Source: Photobacterium ganghwense
GTDB lineage: Bacteria > Pseudomonadota > Gammaproteobacteria > Enterobacterales > Vibrionaceae
Length of the DNA stretch: 64,000 bases
Assembly (NCBI RefSeq): GCF_003025595.1
Contig: NZ_PYMI01000004.1
Location: 124,001-188,000, forward strand
Direction of reading: 5' to 3'
The translations under genes and the position numbers were made by a program. Shown here piece by piece: positions 62,896 through 64,000 of the stretch (within the stretch, counting starts at the first letter, position 1; each line of letters begins with the position of its first letter). The notes beneath the pieces are model-generated. The model was given only the letters and a program-made list of their open reading frames with translations, was not told the DNA's origin and did not search any database.

Positions 62896-63308
62896 GCCAC
62901 TACCTCGCTCAACGAATTGTTGTGATGAACATCGTTGGTTTCCTGCCACCACGTTTCAATAACGGAAGGAACGGTGATTTGGCGATTATGGGCAGCCGTG
63001 AAAAACAAACCGCGAATAGCGCCCAATGCCTGAACTTCTAACTCAGAACCTGATTCCGCGTGATTAAACACACACATCCAGAACGCAAACCACCCGGCAA
63101 AAATCTTGTTTGGCTGAATTAACGTTGCGTCGTGAGCAACATGAAAGGATTGTACTTTCACCGTATCAAGCGCGAACCATTCACCAGAGACATCATGGAT
63201 GTATTGAAAGATATTCACGAAAACATCCACTTCGGCAGAGGTTAAACCAACAGAATCCAGCGATTCGGTCAGTTCATTAGCTGCTACCATAATGTGGGAT
63301 TGGCTCAT
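62892..63308 (-). CDS. Hypothetical early phage protein
   Basis: 138 residues, mostly helical: VAANELTESLDSVGLTSAEVDVFVNIFQYIHDVSGEWFAL and KIFAGWFAFWMCVFNHAESGSELEVQALGAIRGLFFTAAHNRQI. No membrane segment of full length. It overlaps both neighbours by 4 bp. Function unknown. Confidence 0.65.
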   Translation of the reverse strand: MSQSHIMVAANELTESLDSVGLTSAEVDVFVNIFQYIHDVSGEWFALDTVKVQSFHVAHDATLIQPNKIFAGWFAFWMCVFNHAESGSELEVQALGAIRGLFFTAAHNRQITVPSVIETWWQETNDVHHNNSLSEVVA

Positions 63309-63886
63309 GCTTCACCCCCTGCGACAAAACCACGAATCAGTTCAGGGGTAGCCAGCCCAACCATGCCATAGGTTTCGTTTTCCAGCGCTTCAGCCAGAAG
63401 TTCAACCTCTGGGATATTTTGAGTATTCACATGACGGATTTCATAAAAGTTCAGCATTTGAGTGCCAGAGAACGGATGGGTTTCAGCGAATGTCGCCAGG
63501 TCATCCAGCGATTGAATGTTCAATACCGGCTTGGCTGGCTGCGCTTTGGCTTCAGCAACCAGTTCAATCAAATCATCTTCAATATCGAGTAGCTGTTGCA
63601 GTGGCGTCGCATTGTCTTTAATACGGTTGCGATTCAGATAGAACTTCGCTTCATAGTCGTTCCCCGATACCACTTGCGATTGCCAGTTAATATCAAACGC
63701 TCGCACAGAAAATTGAGCCGTGTACGGCAGAAACTCAACCAAAATTTTAATGATTTGGTGATGGGAAATAGCCAACCCCATGATCTCTTGAATCACGTCC
63801 AAACATTCACGGTGTTGGTTTTCTTGTTCGATAAAACACTCAAGAGATTGAGTGGATGCCTGACATGTAACGGTTCCCTGATTCAT
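63305..63886 (-). CDS. Hypothetical early phage protein
   Basis: 193 residues: MNQGTVTCQASTQSLECFIEQENQHRECLDVIQEIMGLAISHHQIIKILVEFLPYTAQFSVRAFDINWQSQ. Acidic, no signal peptide. AGGAG is seven bases before the ATG. It heads the set of three overlapping genes before the replicase. No family recognised. Confidence 0.65.
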   Translation of the reverse strand: MNQGTVTCQASTQSLECFIEQENQHRECLDVIQEIMGLAISHHQIIKILVEFLPYTAQFSVRAFDINWQSQVVSGNDYEAKFYLNRNRIKDNATPLQQLLDIEDDLIELVAEAKAQPAKPVLNIQSLDDLATFAETHPFSGTQMLNFYEIRHVNTQNIPEVELLAEALENETYGMVGLATPELIRGFVAGGEA

Positions 63887-63922
63887 GATGCTCTCCTGAC
63901 CAACTGATGCCCTGAGGGGCTG

Positions 63923-64000
63923 TTATCGAAATTCTTTTAAAGAGTGATGAGCCAATGGTTTCAAAGCATCGGCCAAAAGATTGATTGCCCGGTGAAGCGC
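63923..64000 (-). CDS. C-terminal end of an upstream early phage gene (partial)
   Basis: The minus-strand frame from 64000 to a TAA at 63923 encodes 25 residues, HRAINLLADALKPLAHHS in the middle and ending LKEFR. It lies 37 bp before the next gene, in the same direction. The composition is protein-like. The family is not identifiable from this length. Confidence 0.5.
   Translation of the reverse strand, partial: ALHRAINLLADALKPLAHHSLKEFR

Larger units (their letters stand above)
36416..64000. mobile_element. P2-like (K139/kappa-type) prophage, incomplete at the right edge
   Basis: A block of head, tail, lysis, late-activator and replication genes in P2 order: Q and P on the plus strand, O-N-M-L and all tail genes on the minus strand, and the GpA replicase beyond Q. 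The left limit is placed between the guaC terminator and the first phage gene (37034). The integrase and repressor would lie past 64000. Every structural gene appears intact, so the element could be inducible. The DUF2586 sheath, DUF2590, DUF2597 and DUF5675 genes recall K139-like vibriophages. Confidence 0.9.

Overview
The window is about 36.4 kb of gammaproteobacterial chromosome followed by about 27.6 kb of an integrated P2-like prophage whose integrase end lies past the right edge. The host is most likely a member of the Vibrionaceae (Vibrio/Photobacterium/Grimontia/Enterovibrio group). This is an inference from gene content: a Vibrio-type Lpp, a phhAB/hmgA/fahA/maiA cluster, pqiABC, a small Vibrio-type conserved protein, and a phage resembling vibriophage K139/kappa. 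No rRNA, tRNA, CRISPR array or insertion sequence was seen.

Chromosome, left to right. The 3' end of a DUF3604 gene is followed by a parvulin-type isomerase and three consecutive HupE/UreJ-like membrane proteins (1-3505). Then come a GNAT acetyltransferase, a small parvulin and a SnoaL-like protein (4059-5756). A hybrid sensor kinase (6122-8785) is divergent from a PstS-like periplasmic protein and a beta-barrel protein, which looks like a sensing cassette. Next are a cytochrome P460, a ROK sugar kinase, a small conserved protein and the pqiABC lipid-transport operon (10710-16756). Aromatic catabolism occupies 16964-23707: phhA-phhB diverge from hmgA-fahA-maiA and an acetoacetate-CoA ligase, with a near-consensus TyrR/PhhR box between them. 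These genes cover phenylalanine to tyrosine and homogentisate to fumarate plus acetoacetyl-CoA; the aminotransferase and HppD are not in the window. A YeiR-type GTPase, a TldD/PmbA-like pair, Lpp, a thioesterase, a coiled-coil membrane protein, a LysR/EamA divergent pair and guaC follow.

Prophage (about 36.4-64 kb). One end lies just downstream of guaC. From 54424 down to 37497 the genes are packed on the minus strand: capsid scaffold/protease (O), capsid (N), small terminase (M), completion proteins L, R and S, sheath, tube, TraR-type zinc finger, lysis genes, tail assembly chaperone with a -1 frameshift site, tape measure, baseplate W/J/I-like proteins, tail fibre, hub and spike. The large terminase (P) and portal (Q) run on the plus strand, as in P2. 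Between Q and the GpA-type replication endonuclease is an accessory stretch (57428-59503). It holds a two-gene membrane operon, a tandem Ogr/Delta late activator and a small gene, with predicted LexA boxes in front of the last two. Upstream of the replicase, a second accessory pair runs against the flow of early genes (62043-62614). Three unrecognised early genes and the tail of a fourth reach the right edge.

The best candidates for something new are the membrane operon at 57428-58173 (in the interval between Q and A that carries tin/old in P2), the 32-residue peptide plus two-TM protein at 62043-62614, direct SOS control of the late activator, and the AAAAAAA frameshift linking the chaperone to a downstream small ORF.
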